Assembly (NCBI GenBank): GCA_015067005.1
Contig: SVNH01000015.1
Coordinates: 23,068-87,067 of the forward strand
Length of the DNA stretch: 64,000 nt
Direction: 5' to 3'
Source: Ruminococcus flavefaciens
GTDB lineage: Bacteria > Bacillota > Clostridia > Oscillospirales > Ruminococcaceae
Under the pieces are notes generated by a model. That model searched no databases, was not told where the DNA came from, and saw nothing but the letters and a program-made list of their open reading frames with translations. Shown piece by piece: positions 33,060-44,647 of the stretch (position 1 is the stretch's first letter; each line of letters begins with the position of its first letter). Both the position numbers and the translations under genes were made by a program.

Positions 33060-33088
33060 TTGACAAATTTCTCACTAAGGTCTATAAT
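33060..33088 (+). promoter_or_regulatory. Consensus promoter of pyrG-glnN-dapF-dapL
   Basis: TTGACA, 17 bp, TATAAT; only a few bases differ from the amt promoter at 5823-5851. Confidence 0.9.
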
Positions 33089-33099
33089 AGCATTGTAAA

Positions 33100-33141
33100 C
33101 AGCAAAGGAGCTGCGGATAGGGTATCCGTGGCTCTTTTTTT
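33100..33141 (+). terminator. ANTAR-type hairpin H1 overlapping terminator T1 (pyrG leader)
   Basis: H1: CAGC-AAAGGA-GCTG (33100-33113), hexaloop with A1 and G4. T1: 12-bp stem GAGCTGCGGATA (33108-33119) / TATCCGTGGCTC (33123-33134), loop GGG, then seven T. Compared with the amt copy, the upper stem sequence differs but pairing is kept, so both structures look selected. Confidence 0.75.
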
Positions 33142-33160
33142 GAGCTTGTAACGTTAATTC

Positions 33161-34861
<1,701 letters not shown>

Positions 34862-34864
<3 letters not shown>

Positions 34865-34975
34865 TGCATAATTCATAATTAATGGTATCGCCTTCGGCGA
34901 TGAATTATAATCTTTAAATCAGTGAGCGTAAGCGAACACAACAATTGCGCATTATGAATTACGAATTATGAATTA
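34862..34975. repeat. MITE-like inverted-repeat element between pyrG and glnN2
   Basis: TAATGCATAATTCATAATT (34862-34880) is an imperfect inverted copy of AATTACGAATTATGAATTA (34957-34975), 17 of 19 matching. Inside are two small hairpins (ATCGCCTTCGGCGAT and GAGCGTAAGCGA). There is no coding capacity. The left end includes the pyrG stop codon. Size and AT-rich ends are like short palindromic elements scattered in ruminococcal and clostridial genomes. Confidence 0.55.
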
Positions 34976-34997
34976 TTAAAAACTGGAGGAAATAAAA

Positions 34998-37085
34998 ATG
35001 GAAAAGGTAACAGAGTATTTTGGTTCAATGGTATTCGATGAGAGAGTAATGAAGGCTACTCTTTCCGAAAAGGTATACAAGTCGCTGAAAAGGACTATCG
35101 ACAGAGGTACTCCTCTTGATATTTCCGTTGCAAACGTTGTAGCAGCTGCTATGAAGGACTGGGCTATCGAAAAGGGTGCAACTCATTATACACACTGGTT
35201 CCAGCCTATGACAGGCGTTACAGCTGAAAAGCACGACAGCTTCATCACTCCTGCTCCGGACGGCAGAGTTATCATGGAATTTTCCGGCAAGGAACTCGTC
35301 AAGGGTGAGCCGGATGCTTCCTCATTCCCCTCAGGCGGACTTCGTGCTACATTCGAGGCAAGAGGCTATACAGCATGGGATCCGACCTCTTACGCTTTCA
35401 TCAAGGACGGCACACTCTATATCCCGACAGCTTTCTGCTCATACACTGGTGAGGCTCTCGACAAGAAAGTACCTCTCCTGCGTTCAATGGAAGCCCTCAA
35501 CAAGCAGTCAATGCGTGTGCTCAAACTTTTCGGCAACGAGAGTGTAAGAAGTGTCCGCTGCTCAGTTGGTCCTGAGCAGGAATACTTCCTTGTAGACCGT
35601 GAGATGTGGAAAAAGCGTAAGGATCTCATCATGACAGGACGAACACTCTTCGGTGCAATGCCTCCGAAGGGACAGGAAATGGAAGATCACTATTTCGGCT
35701 CTATCAAGTCAAGAGTTTCCGAGTATATGGCTGACCTTGATAAGGAGCTCTGGAAGCTTGGCATCCTCGCAAAGACCAAGCATAACGAGGTCGCACCTGC
35801 ACAGCATGAGCTTGCACCTATCTACAAGACCACAAACATCGCTGCTGACCACAACCAGCTCACAATGGAAGTCATGAAGAAGGTCGCAGAGCGTCACGGA
35901 CTTGTTTGTCTGCTTCATGAAAAGCCTTTCGAGGGCGTAAACGGCTCAGGTAAGCACAACAACTGGTCTATTTCTACCGATACAGGCGTAAACCTTCTCT
36001 CTCCCGGCGAAACTCCATATGAAAACGCACAGTTCCTGCTGTTCCTTACAGCAGTCATCAAGGCTGTTGACGACTATCAGGATTTGCTCAGACTTTCAGT
36101 TGCAACAGCAGGCAACGATCACCGCCTCGGCGCAAACGAAGCTCCGCCTGCAATTATTTCCATATTCCTCGGTGATGAACTCACAGCCATTCTCGAAGCT
36201 ATCGAAAATGACAAGCCTTACGGTGGTACTGCAAAGGAGAAGATGAAGCTGGGCGTTGACGTTCTTCCGCAGTTCAGCAAGGACACTACCGACCGCAACC
36301 GTACCTCTCCGTTCGCATTTACAGGCAACAAGTTCGAGTTCCGTATGCTTGGCTCATCCAACAGTATCTCCTGTGCAAACATTCACCTCAATGCCGCAGT
36401 AGCAGAGGTACTCAGACAGTTTGCCGATAAGCTTGAGGGCGCTAAGGACTTCAACAAGGCTCTTCACGATCTCATCAAGAAGACTATAAAGGAACACAAG
36501 CGTATCATCTTCAACGGCAACGGCTACGATGACGCATGGGTAAAAGAAGCTGAAAAGCGCGGACTTTCCAACCTCAGAACTACTGCCGACTGTATGCCTA
36601 AGATATGCGACAAGAAGAATGTCGAGATGCTCACCTCTCACGGTATCTTCACAGAGGCTGAGATATACTCACGCTGCGACATCATGCTTGAAAACTATGT
36701 AAAGTCCGTAAACATCGAGGCTCAGACAATGGTCGATATGGCTCGCAAGGAGATAATCCCTGCTGTTGCGAAGTTTGCATCTGATACCGCATCTGCTGTT
36801 GCAGTAAAGAAGAGCGTGGCTAAGGCAGCCTGCAAGTACGAGACCAAACTCGTTGAGGAACTGTCGGTACTTATCGACGAAATGGACGATGCAACTACAA
36901 AGCTTGAAGACACAGTTGCAAAACTCAAAACTATCGGCGACATCAAGAAGGAGTCGGAATTTGTACGCGATAAGATGATACCTGCAATGGATAAGCTTCG
37001 TGCAGCCGCTGATAAGGCAGAGACTATCACAGCTGAGGACTATTATCCGTTCCCAGCTTATGACAAACTTCTTTTCGGAGTGTGA
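34998..37085 (+). CDS. glnN: Glutamine synthetase type III, copy 2
   Basis: 695 aa, collinear with copy 1 over its full length with the same catalytic segments ([50 protein letters not shown]). Differences are mostly conservative and cluster near positions 440 and 600-670. GGAGG precedes the ATG. It is preceded by pyrG and the inverted-repeat element, and followed by dapF after 5 bp. Two near-identical GSIII genes, each behind a copy of the same leader, suggest a segmental duplication. Confidence 0.95.
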   Translation: MEKVTEYFGSMVFDERVMKATLSEKVYKSLKRTIDRGTPLDISVANVVAAAMKDWAIEKGATHYTHWFQPMTGVTAEKHDSFITPAPDGRVIMEFSGKELVKGEPDASSFPSGGLRATFEARGYTAWDPTSYAFIKDGTLYIPTAFCSYTGEALDKKVPLLRSMEALNKQSMRVLKLFGNESVRSVRCSVGPEQEYFLVDREMWKKRKDLIMTGRTLFGAMPPKGQEMEDHYFGSIKSRVSEYMADLDKELWKLGILAKTKHNEVAPAQHELAPIYKTTNIAADHNQLTMEVMKKVAERHGLVCLLHEKPFEGVNGSGKHNNWSISTDTGVNLLSPGETPYENAQFLLFLTAVIKAVDDYQDLLRLSVATAGNDHRLGANEAPPAIISIFLGDELTAILEAIENDKPYGGTAKEKMKLGVDVLPQFSKDTTDRNRTSPFAFTGNKFEFRMLGSSNSISCANIHLNAAVAEVLRQFADKLEGAKDFNKALHDLIKKTIKEHKRIIFNGNGYDDAWVKEAEKRGLSNLRTTADCMPKICDKKNVEMLTSHGIFTEAEIYSRCDIMLENYVKSVNIEAQTMVDMARKEIIPAVAKFASDTASAVAVKKSVAKAACKYETKLVEELSVLIDEMDDATTKLEDTVAKLKTIGDIKKESEFVRDKMIPAMDKLRAAADKAETITAEDYYPFPAYDKLLFGV

Positions 37086-37090
37086 TATAA

Positions 37091-37939
37091 ATGAGATTTA
37101 CCAAAATGCACGGCTGCGGCAACGATTATGTGTATGTCAATTGTTTTGAGGAGAGCGTGAGCTCTCCCGAACAGCTTACAAGAGCAGTCAGTGATCGTCA
37201 CTTCGGCATAGGTTCGGACGGACTTGTTCTGATACTTCCAAGTAATACAGCGGACTGCCGTATGCGGATGTTCAATCCCGATGGCAGCGAATCAGAAATG
37301 TGCGGTAATGCGATACGCTGCGTTGCAAAGTATGTCTACGACAAGAACATCATCCACAAGCCTGTTGTCACTGTGGAAACTCTTGCGGGAATAAAGACTA
37401 TCGAAGTCCACACCGATGAAAACGACATCGCCCGAACTCTTACAGTAGATATGGGCGCTCCTGTGATTGAAGCAGCGGAAGTGCCCGTTATTGCCGAGAC
37501 TTCGCCTGTTACTGACCTTTCACTTTCGGCTTACGGCAGGGAGTTCACATTTACCTGCGTTTCAATGGGCAATCCTCATGCAGTTACCTTCATCAGTGAG
37601 GATGTGAGCGGTTTTGAAGTTGAAAAATACGGAAAAGTCTTTGAGTGTGATAAGCATTTTCCACGCAGAGCGAATATAGAATTTGCTGAGGTGATCTCCT
37701 CGGATCACCTGAAAATGCGTGTATGGGAGAGAGGAACAGGCGAGACTCTTGCCTGCGGAACGGGTACCTGTGCAACAGTCGCAGCAGCTTGTCTGAATGG
37801 CATATGTCCGCGCAAGCCTGTTCGTGTTGAACTTCTTGGCGGCGAACTTGTGATAGAGTGGAAGGAATCGGACGGACATATTTACATGACAGGTCCTGCT
37901 GAATATACATTTGAGGGAGAATACTATGGCAAAGTTTAA
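37091..37939 (+). CDS. dapF: Diaminopimelate epimerase
   Basis: 282 aa. It converts LL- to meso-diaminopimelate for lysine and peptidoglycan. Both catalytic Cys motifs are present: [10 protein letters not shown] and ACGTGTCA, with [14 protein letters not shown] at the N-terminus and GNPHAV. It starts 5 bp after glnN2 and its last codons overlap dapL by 14 bp. Confidence 0.95.
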   Translation: MRFTKMHGCGNDYVYVNCFEESVSSPEQLTRAVSDRHFGIGSDGLVLILPSNTADCRMRMFNPDGSESEMCGNAIRCVAKYVYDKNIIHKPVVTVETLAGIKTIEVHTDENDIARTLTVDMGAPVIEAAEVPVIAETSPVTDLSLSAYGREFTFTCVSMGNPHAVTFISEDVSGFEVEKYGKVFECDKHFPRRANIEFAEVISSDHLKMRVWERGTGETLACGTGTCATVAAACLNGICPRKPVRVELLGGELVIEWKESDGHIYMTGPAEYTFEGEYYGKV

Positions 37940-39131
37940 TGAGAGATTTCTTGATCTGAAGGAGAGCTACCTTTTCAGTGAAGTTGCAAAGAGAGTGAGC
38001 ACATTCAAGGAAAAAAATCCTGATAGGGACGTTATCAGACTCGGTATCGGAGATGTTACACTTCCGCTTGGCAAGTCAGTTGTGCAGGCTATGCACTCGG
38101 CAGCTGATGAAATGGGAAAGGCTGAAACGTTCCGCGGCTACGGTCCGGAGCAGGGCTATGACTTCCTCAGAGTGGCTATTGCAGGACATTACAAGGAAAT
38201 AGGTGCTGATGTAGACGCGGATGAGATATTCGTTTCTGACGGTGCGAAGTCCGATACCGGAAATATTACTGACCTTTTTTCTGCTGATAATACCGTACTC
38301 ATTCCTGATCCGGTATATCCGGTCTATGTAGACACCAACACTATGAACGGAAGAAATATCGTCTATATGAACGGAACAGCCGAGAACGATTTTCTCCCCA
38401 TGCCCGACAGGGGCGTCCATGTGGACATAATATACCTCTGCTCACCGAATAACCCTACCGGTGCCTGCTATAACAAGCAGCAGCTGAAAGAGTGGGTGGA
38501 CTACGCTCTTGAAAATGATGCGGTGATACTCTTTGATTCGGCTTATGAGAGCTTTATTTCTGACAGTGAGCTTCCGCGGACTATATATTGTATCGAAGGT
38601 GCAAAGAAGTGTGCAGTGGAGTTCTGTTCGCTGTCAAAGACAGCCGGTTTCACAGGTACGCGCTGCGGATATACGATAGTTCCAAAGGCTATAAAGTCCG
38701 TAACTGATGATGGGCGCGAAATGAGCCTTAACAAGATGTGGAACAGGCGTCAGACCACTAAATTCAACGGCGTTCCATATGTCGTACAGAGAGCTGCTGA
38801 GGCTGTTTTCAGCGAAGAGGGGCAGAGAGAATCAAAGGCTATGACAGCCTGCTATCTCGAAAATGCCCGTATTATCTCTGACACTATGAATGAGCTTGGT
38901 ATACGCTATACAGGCGGTATCAATTCGCCATACATCTGGTTTGAGTGTCCATTTGGCATGGACAGCTGGACCTTCTTCGACTATATGCTTGAAAAAGCCG
39001 GCGTTGTAGGAACTCCTGGTGCAGGATTCGGTAAAAACGGCGACCGCTGGTTCCGTCTGACAGCATTTAACAACAAGGAAAATACGATCGAAGCTATGAA
39101 ACGTTTCAGAGGACTGTTTGAAAACAAGTAA
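37926..39131 (+). CDS. dapL: LL-diaminopimelate aminotransferase
   Basis: 401 aa, a class I/II PLP aminotransferase. It has [33 protein letters not shown], the PLP Lys in [16 protein letters not shown], and [11 protein letters not shown]. DapL makes LL-diaminopimelate directly from tetrahydrodipicolinate and glutamate, a one-step route typical of this bacterial group. GGGAG sits before the ATG at 37926 inside the end of dapF. It spends glutamate made by the same regulon. Confidence 0.95.
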   Translation: MAKFNERFLDLKESYLFSEVAKRVSTFKEKNPDRDVIRLGIGDVTLPLGKSVVQAMHSAADEMGKAETFRGYGPEQGYDFLRVAIAGHYKEIGADVDADEIFVSDGAKSDTGNITDLFSADNTVLIPDPVYPVYVDTNTMNGRNIVYMNGTAENDFLPMPDRGVHVDIIYLCSPNNPTGACYNKQQLKEWVDYALENDAVILFDSAYESFISDSELPRTIYCIEGAKKCAVEFCSLSKTAGFTGTRCGYTIVPKAIKSVTDDGREMSLNKMWNRRQTTKFNGVPYVVQRAAEAVFSEEGQRESKAMTACYLENARIISDTMNELGIRYTGGINSPYIWFECPFGMDSWTFFDYMLEKAGVVGTPGAGFGKNGDRWFRLTAFNNKENTIEAMKRFRGLFENK

Positions 39132-39203
39132 TACAGGCAGAAAAAGTGTTCCCGTAAGTGCGATACTCTTAGCGGAACATTGAATAACCAGAACAAATAT
39201 GAT

Positions 39204-39241
39204 AAAGGCGATGCCAGCATAGAGCTGGTATCGCCTTTTAT
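39204..39241 (+). terminator. Terminator after dapL
   Basis: AAAGGCGATGCCAGC / GCTGGTATCGCCTTT, 15 bp with one G-U and a 5-nt loop, then TTATAG. The A/T flanks could also serve leftward transcripts. Confidence 0.8.
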
Positions 39242-39344
39242 AGTTAATGTCCGCTCAACAACTTGTAGTATCATAACCAGAATTCCCAAATATATTAAAA
39301 AGCTGAAATCACAAGTATACCAGAAGTAACAGTTTGCAAATGAA

Positions 39345-39378
39345 AAACCTTTCTGAACGTGCGGGTCCAGAAAGGTTT
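39345..39378. terminator. Terminator serving the orphan gene
   Basis: AAACCTTTCTG / CAGAAAGGTTT, 11 bp with a 12-nt loop, next to the stop of the leftward gene at 39425-40063; T/A tracts on both sides. Confidence 0.65.
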
Positions 39379-39424
39379 AGTCATATCAACTTAATTGATG
39401 ACATAGGATAATACCATTTTTAGC

Positions 39425-40063
39425 TTATTTAAGCCACCAGATGTTTTCTAATGATTTTTCTTCTCTCACTTGTTTTATAATTGAGCCAATATCCGGAAAA
39501 TCAGACATATCTATTCCGCTTGCATCTATCTTATCTCTTACTAATGCAGACATAACGCTTCTATCAATGCGATTGATTACTTTTCCATTCTTGAACTCTA
39601 ATTCTATTAATGTTTTATATGTATAAAATCTCTGGAAACCGCAATGAATATAATAATTCCTAAGGAAGCCTTTCCCGATCACAAGACTACCTGAATAATT
39701 TATCGGATACATCAAGCCTTTATACTGCCTGTGTCCTCTATATTTTTCATACTTATAAGGGAAACTTACTTTTTTTCCATTATCATTCCTCGTAGCCATA
39801 CATTCAATGTATTCAATATCCGAAACCTTAACATTCAGAATATCTGTGTATTCATCATTATCTGTATGTATATAAAGTTCATTCAAATATAAACCGCTGT
39901 CGGAAATATCAAATGAACACCAAAAGCCTCTCCAACAAGAAGATGAAATACTTGACGGTGTCAGATTAAAAAATTGTGGTGTAAAATCCGATTTGGGCTG
40001 ATTGGCAACAAACGAATACTCTTCTCCATTGTAATAATATCTATCAGTAACCTGCCCTGTCAT
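39425..40063 (-). CDS. Unknown 212-aa cytoplasmic protein, single-gene unit
   Basis: No signal peptide or membrane segment. Notable segments are VTDRYYYNGEEYSFVA near the start, CWRGFWCSFDISDSGLYL and YPINYSGSLVIGKGF. The order of beta-rich segments recalls small immunity-like or phage-defence accessory proteins, but I cannot name a family. It is more AT-rich than its neighbours, has its own perfect promoter (40093-40121) and terminator, and sits beside a tRNA gene, all of which fit recent acquisition. Ribosome site GAGGAG lies 9 nt before the ATG. Confidence 0.7.
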   Translation of the reverse strand: MTGQVTDRYYYNGEEYSFVANQPKSDFTPQFFNLTPSSISSSCWRGFWCSFDISDSGLYLNELYIHTDNDEYTDILNVKVSDIEYIECMATRNDNGKKVSFPYKYEKYRGHRQYKGLMYPINYSGSLVIGKGFLRNYYIHCGFQRFYTYKTLIELEFKNGKVINRIDRSVMSALVRDKIDASGIDMSDFPDIGSIIKQVREEKSLENIWWLK

Positions 40064-40092
40064 TCTTCATGTCTCCTCTCGGAATTACTTTT

Positions 40093-40121
40093 ATTATACC
40101 GATAACGCAATAAAATGTCAA
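40093..40121 (-). promoter_or_regulatory. Perfect promoter of the orphan gene
   Basis: TTGACA (40116-40121), 17 bp, TATAAT (40093-40098) on the minus strand. Confidence 0.85.
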
Positions 40122-40125
40122 GACA

Positions 40126-40156
40126 AAATAAAAAGCTCACGCTATTGCGTGAGCTT
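40126..40156 (-). terminator. Terminator of tRNA-Gln
   Basis: AAAGCTCACGC / GCGTGAGCTTT with loop TATT, then TTTTATTTTG on the minus strand, just downstream of the tRNA CCA end. Confidence 0.85.
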
Positions 40157-40159
40157 TAC

Positions 40160-40235
40160 TGGTTGGGGTGGAAGGATTTGAACCCTCGAAATAACGGAGT
40201 CAGAGTCCGCTGCCTTACCACTTGGCGACACCCCA
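40160..40235 (-). tRNA. tRNA-Gln (anticodon CUG)
   Basis: A full cloverleaf on the minus strand: acceptor TGGGGTG / CACCCCA with discriminator A and encoded CCA, D arm CGCCAAGTGGTAAGGCA, anticodon stem GCGGA / TCCGT with loop CTCTGAC giving anticodon CTG, and T arm with GGTTCAAATCC. It reads CAG codons. It is a lone tRNA with its own promoter and terminator. Confidence 0.93.
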
Positions 40236-40266
40236 ATAAATATACACTGAATGATTCAGCTTTATT

Positions 40267-40295
40267 ATTATATCACTGTTTAGAATAAAAGTCAA
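40267..40295 (-). promoter_or_regulatory. Promoter of tRNA-Gln
   Basis: TTGACT (40290-40295), 17 bp, TATAAT (40267-40272); start site about 25 nt upstream of the tRNA. Confidence 0.8.
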
Positions 40296-40338
40296 TAGGA
40301 AAAACAAAAATTTATTTTTTAATTATATATCTGAGGTA

Positions 40339-40367
40339 TTGAAAAGCATAAGAAAAGAAGATATAAT
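40339..40367 (+). promoter_or_regulatory. Promoter of the lipid kinase gene
   Basis: TTGAAA, 17 bp, TATAAT, about 60 bp before the ATG at 40427. Its region lies back-to-back with the tRNA promoter. Confidence 0.75.
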
Positions 40368-40426
40368 AAAATACATAGGGATTTGGAGAAAAATATCAGT
40401 ATTTTAAGAGTGGATGGGGGAACATC

Positions 40427-41410
40427 ATGAAGAAGATGTATTTCATAGTGAACCTTGTTGCAGGCAAAGCAGCTATCTCCGAAAAACTTGGAAAGATCCT
40501 TGATGAGTTTACAAAGGCTGAATTTGAGACTACGATTCATATAACACAGAGCGGCAGTGATGCGGCAGATATGGCGAAATATGCCTGTGAAAATGGCTTT
40601 GACCTGCTTGTATGTGCAGGCGGAGACGGTACACTCAGTCAGTGTCTGCAAGGTATAATGAACAGCGAACACCGAATACCTATCGGTTATATACCAGCCG
40701 GTTCGACCAATGATTTTGCTAAGAACCTTTCGATCCCCAAGGACACTATCTCAGCTGTGAGACAGATAATCAACGGAAAGCCTGTTCCTTGTGATGTAGG
40801 CGGTTTCAATAACGAGTATTTCTCATATATTGTGGCTTTTGGCGCGTTTACGAATATAACATATGAAACTCCGCAGAATTTCAAGAATATTCTTGGGCAC
40901 GTTGCGTATTTTCTGAACGGACTCACCCAGATAACAAGTATTAAAGCCAAGCGTATGAGAGTTGAATATGACGGCAATGTTATTGAGGACGAATTCATTT
41001 TTGGTATGGTAACAAATACCTCATCAATAGCGGGAATGCTTTCCATGAAGGATTTTCAGCTTGATGACGGTCTGTTTGAAGTTGTTCTGATAAAGAAGCC
41101 GAGCAATCCTATACAGCTTCAGAGTATAGTACGTTCGCTGCTGAATATCAAAGGCGATCTTGACACTGAGTACCTTAAATCGTTCAAGACCAGCAAAATC
41201 AAGTTCACATCGCTCTGCAATGGTACCGTTACATGGACGCGTGACGGTGAATATGGCGGAGACTTCATATCAAATTCTATCGTGAATCATCCGCGTGCTG
41301 TCTCCTTTATCGTGGACGAGGAAATGATAAAGAAGGAGACTTTCGCTTCTGAGGATGCAGCTAATGAAGAGCAGGAAATAGAACTTCTTCCGGAATATGT
41401 TGACGGTTAA
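40427..41410 (+). CDS. Diacylglycerol kinase family lipid kinase
   Basis: 327 aa. FIVNLVAGKAA at the N-terminus and the catalytic nucleotide-binding CAGGDGTLSQCL, then GYIPAGSTNDFAKNL, are the hallmarks of the DagK/YegS fold. Members phosphorylate diacylglycerol or related lipids at the inner membrane face. It is followed by a bidirectional terminator and stands alone. Confidence 0.9.
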   Translation: MKKMYFIVNLVAGKAAISEKLGKILDEFTKAEFETTIHITQSGSDAADMAKYACENGFDLLVCAGGDGTLSQCLQGIMNSEHRIPIGYIPAGSTNDFAKNLSIPKDTISAVRQIINGKPVPCDVGGFNNEYFSYIVAFGAFTNITYETPQNFKNILGHVAYFLNGLTQITSIKAKRMRVEYDGNVIEDEFIFGMVTNTSSIAGMLSMKDFQLDDGLFEVVLIKKPSNPIQLQSIVRSLLNIKGDLDTEYLKSFKTSKIKFTSLCNGTVTWTRDGEYGGDFISNSIVNHPRAVSFIVDEEMIKKETFASEDAANEEQEIELLPEYVDG

Positions 41411-41414
41411 TGAT

Positions 41415-41442
41415 AACGGCACACCTGATATGGTGTGCCGTT
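41415..41442. terminator. Bidirectional terminator
   Basis: AACGGCACACC / GGTGTGCCGTT, 11 bp, 6-nt loop, T-rich on the right; separates the convergent lipid kinase and LRR-dockerin genes. Confidence 0.85.
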
Positions 41443-41449
41443 TGTTGTT

Positions 41450-43072
41450 TTAGAAGTTGTCGATAAGCTTGAGCGAGTAGCGCTGGATAATGAGAGCATC
41501 GTTTGCGGTGAGACCTGCTTTGCCATCGACATCGCCGGCTTTTTCGCCATCTGCTGTTATGCGGTCTTCGCTTGTACCGTCAACGCCGTACTTTGCCGGG
41601 TTCAGATATGCCTGCATTACCATTACAACGTCCGACATATCTACGCCGCCGTCGCCGTTGGCATCGCCTTTTTTGAGTTCTTTTCCGGTAGTTGGCTCGT
41701 CAGTTGGTGCTTCACCGAGAGATTCAAAATTGCGACCGAAAAATTCAGCGTAATACTGAGCTGTTGAATCGTCATAGCCGCGAATCACACCATTATAATA
41801 ATAACTGCTTTTTTCCTCATCATATCCGTTGCATATCATAGTAGCAAAATAATCAATCTTGCATTTGGGGTTTAATATAGTTATCTCTTCAAGTGATGAA
41901 CAATTGGAAAAACAATCAAAGTCTGTATATCTAACTGAAGAAGGAAGGGTAAGGCTTTTCAGATTTTTACATCCCCAAAATGCTTCGCTGTCTATATTTG
42001 TAACTGTATCTGGAATAATGTATTCCTGTGCTTCTCTGTCTGCTGGATATAGTATAAGATTTGTTATATCTTTATTAAATAACACACCATCGATACTTGT
42101 AAAATAATTGTTATTCTCTGAAACTTTAATCAGCATAAGGCTTAAACATTTGTAAAAAGCATCATAAGCAATGGTTGTAACTGAATCACTGATTGTTATT
42201 GATTCAAGACTTGAACAATACCCAAATGCTCTATTATCTATGGTTGTAACTGAATCAGGAATCGTTATAGACATAAGATTTGAACAGTATATAAAAGCAT
42301 CAATACCTATGTATGTAACTGAATCAGGTATCGTTATTGATTCAAGACGCGAACAATCTTGAAAAGCACCATTATCTATGCATGTAACTGTATCTGGAAT
42401 AGTGTATTCGTGCGCTTCTCTGCCTTCTGGATATAGTATAAGACTTTTTTTAGCTTTATCGAATAGCACACCATCGATACTTGTGTAAAAATAGTTGTTT
42501 TCTGAAACTTCAATCAGTTCAAGGCTTGAACAATTAGAAAAAGCTTTATAACCTATGCTTGTAACTGAATCAGGAATTGATATTGATTCAAGACTTGAAC
42601 ATTGGTGAAAAGCCTCGTCACCTATGCTTGTAACTGAATTACCGATTGTTATTGATGTAAGACTTGAACAATCAGAAAAAGCAATACTGCCTATATCTGT
42701 AACTGAATCAGGGATTGTTATTGATTCAAGGCTTGAACAGCAACAAAAAGCCTCGTCACCTATGGTTGTAACTGTATCAGGAATTGTTATTGATGTGAGG
42801 GTTGAAGAATAACGAAAAACTCCCCAACCTATGATTGTAACCGGTACTCCGTTTATTTCGCTCGGTATTATGATTTCTCCCTCTACACCATCGTTAAATC
42901 CTATTACTTCCGCGTGATCTGCGTAAACGTTATAAGTCAAAACGCCGTCCACTACTTCTTTATAATCCTCCGCGTTCGCCGTGATAACGCACTCCGGCGC
43001 ACCGCTGTAAACTGCCGGGAGAGAACCTCCCACGATACAAATTGACATAATTGCTGCTATCAATTTTTTCAT
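41450..43072 (-). CDS. Secreted BspA-type leucine-rich-repeat protein with dockerin
   Basis: 540 aa. Signal peptide (MKKLIAAIMSICIVGGSLPA...), then about twelve 23-residue LRR_5/BspA repeats with the consensus SLESITIPDSVTSIGDEAF, interrupted twice by a YTSIDGVLF-KKSLILYP unit. The C-terminal type I dockerin has two Ca-binding segments, GDANGDGGVDMSDVVMVMQA and GDVDGKAGLTANDALIIQRY. It is probably held on a cohesin scaffold and may bind other proteins or cells. Start at 43072 with AAGGAG; a perfect promoter precedes it. Confidence 0.9.
   Translation of the reverse strand: MKKLIAAIMSICIVGGSLPAVYSGAPECVITANAEDYKEVVDGVLTYNVYADHAEVIGFNDGVEGEIIIPSEINGVPVTIIGWGVFRYSSTLTSITIPDTVTTIGDEAFCCCSSLESITIPDSVTDIGSIAFSDCSSLTSITIGNSVTSIGDEAFHQCSSLESISIPDSVTSIGYKAFSNCSSLELIEVSENNYFYTSIDGVLFDKAKKSLILYPEGREAHEYTIPDTVTCIDNGAFQDCSRLESITIPDSVTYIGIDAFIYCSNLMSITIPDSVTTIDNRAFGYCSSLESITISDSVTTIAYDAFYKCLSLMLIKVSENNNYFTSIDGVLFNKDITNLILYPADREAQEYIIPDTVTNIDSEAFWGCKNLKSLTLPSSVRYTDFDCFSNCSSLEEITILNPKCKIDYFATMICNGYDEEKSSYYYNGVIRGYDDSTAQYYAEFFGRNFESLGEAPTDEPTTGKELKKGDANGDGGVDMSDVVMVMQAYLNPAKYGVDGTSEDRITADGEKAGDVDGKAGLTANDALIIQRYSLKLIDNF
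42160..42840 (-). repeat. Tandem 69-bp repeats coding for LRR units
   Basis: Near-identical units such as GTAACTGAATCAGGAAT followed by GTTATTGATTCAAGAC recur every 69 bp, with two longer spacers. They are coding repeats of the BspA-type protein and a likely spot for unequal recombination, so repeat number may vary between strains. Confidence 0.8.
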
Positions 43073-43105
43073 ATTCTCCACTCCTTGAAAAGATTTTGTA
43101 AGATA

Positions 43106-43134
43106 ATTATAGCAAATATTACCAGATTTGTCAA
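43106..43134 (-). promoter_or_regulatory. Perfect promoter of the LRR-dockerin gene
   Basis: TTGACA (43129-43134), 17 bp, TATAAT (43106-43111) on the minus strand. A weaker opposite promoter (TTGAAA, 17 bp, TATAGC, 43085-43113, plus strand) overlaps it and may serve the gerA-like gene. Confidence 0.85.
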
Positions 43135-43171
43135 GCACACCACGTATAAAATAAGCGGAATTGCGAATAAT

Positions 43172-44647
43172 ATGCCTGAGGTGATGAATTTGAACGGCAA
43201 TAACTGGCAGGCGGAAAGGCTATCGACATCGCTCAATGGTAACATCAACAGGATAAGGAACATCTCAGGCGGCTCTTCGGATATCCTCGTGAACCGCTTT
43301 GTTACGGGCGGCATAAGCTGTGCGCTCATCTGCTGCGACGGTATGGTGTCAACTTCCGTCATAACCGAACTTATCTTCGAGCCGATAACGGGTATTGAGC
43401 CGCAGAAGAATGCTTCCACGCTTTTTCACTATATACAGGAGCAGCTTCTGCTTTCGACTGACCGTCCCGAAGCTGAGGACATGGGGAAAGTATTCCGTCT
43501 GATAGATTCCGGCTTTGCGATACTTCTTGCTGAGGGCATGGATACTGCGCTCGGTTTTGGAGTTCAGGGGTATTCCACCCGCGGAGTTCAGGAGCCTTCC
43601 GGCGAAGGTAATATCATGGGAGCACATGAGGGCTTCACCGAAACTATCCGCACCAGTATGTCGCAGATACGCCGCAGGATAAAGAGTCCGGAGCTCGTTA
43701 TGGAGATGATACAGAAGGGGACTAAGAGCAATACCGATATATGTCTGTGCTATATGAAGGATCGTGTTCCGTCCGGACTTATGGCGGATATACGCCGTTC
43801 GCTCGACAGGATAAAGCTTGAATCCATCCTTTCCACCGGATATATACGCCCGTTTCTTGAAGAACGCCGCTTTGAGGTGTTCAGTTCAACAGGAGTTACC
43901 GAGCGTCCGGACGTTCTCTGCTCGAAGCTTACTGAGGGCAGAGTAGCAATTCTTGTGGACGGAGTTCCCTTTGCGATAGTTGTTCCGAAGCTGTTCTGCG
44001 AGAACTTCCAGACACTTGATGATTATGCCTATAAACCGTACTATGCAGCGTTCATGCGCTGGCTGAAATACGGTGCATTCATAATGGCGGTACTGCTGCC
44101 AGCACTTTATGCGGCGATAGTCATGTATCATCCCGAACTGCTTAACAGTACGCTTTTCATGCTGCTGGTAGATTCCGAGAAGAATGCGCCGCTTTCGATA
44201 ATGACAGAATCGTTGTTTGTACTTCTGATGTATGAGGTAGTGCGCGAAGCCGGGGTGCGGCTTCCGAAGCCTGTCGGCGGAGCAGTGAGCATCATCAGCG
44301 GACTTATTATCGGAGACGCTGCGGTTAAATCCGGACTTGTCAGTACGCCTCTTCTTACCATGACAGCACTTGCAGTTCTTGGCGGCTTAGTAGTTCCGGA
44401 ACTCAATCCTCCGATAACAGTTCTCAGGTTTGCATTTCTGATAGCAGGCGGTCTTATGGGACTTTTCGGGATAAGTCTGCTTGCGTGTGCAGTTCTTGCG
44501 AATATATGCGCTACTGAGGACTATGGATTTCCTTACACGGCACCGCTTTCTCCGTTCAGAAGAAGCGGTATGAGCGATACGCTTATCCGTGCGGACATGA
44601 AGAAAATGCAGGAGCGCGGCTTTACAGTGGAGGAATATCATGAATAA
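43172..44647 (+). CDS. Spore germination protein, GerA family A subunit
   Basis: 491 aa from the ATG at 43172; the start is uncertain (43184 is also possible, both with poor ribosome sites). N-terminal soluble domain with VTGGISCALICCDGMV, QGYSTRGVQEPSGEGNIMGAHEGF and TSMSQIRRRIKSPELV, the strongest GerA signatures. Five or so membrane helices follow (about 330-470), ending PYTAPLSPFR. GerA-family A subunits form nutrient-gated channels in the spore inner membrane. It overlaps the B subunit-like gene by 8 bp. No gerC lipoprotein gene follows. Confidence 0.85.
   Translation: MPEVMNLNGNNWQAERLSTSLNGNINRIRNISGGSSDILVNRFVTGGISCALICCDGMVSTSVITELIFEPITGIEPQKNASTLFHYIQEQLLLSTDRPEAEDMGKVFRLIDSGFAILLAEGMDTALGFGVQGYSTRGVQEPSGEGNIMGAHEGFTETIRTSMSQIRRRIKSPELVMEMIQKGTKSNTDICLCYMKDRVPSGLMADIRRSLDRIKLESILSTGYIRPFLEERRFEVFSSTGVTERPDVLCSKLTEGRVAILVDGVPFAIVVPKLFCENFQTLDDYAYKPYYAAFMRWLKYGAFIMAVLLPALYAAIVMYHPELLNSTLFMLLVDSEKNAPLSIMTESLFVLLMYEVVREAGVRLPKPVGGAVSIISGLIIGDAAVKSGLVSTPLLTMTALAVLGGLVVPELNPPITVLRFAFLIAGGLMGLFGISLLACAVLANICATEDYGFPYTAPLSPFRRSGMSDTLIRADMKKMQERGFTVEEYHE

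Noticed and set aside
42160..42840. Regular repeats resembling a CRISPR array
   Set aside because: The 69-bp units are near-identical along their whole length, lie in a coding frame and encode LRR repeats. No cas genes or unique spacers.
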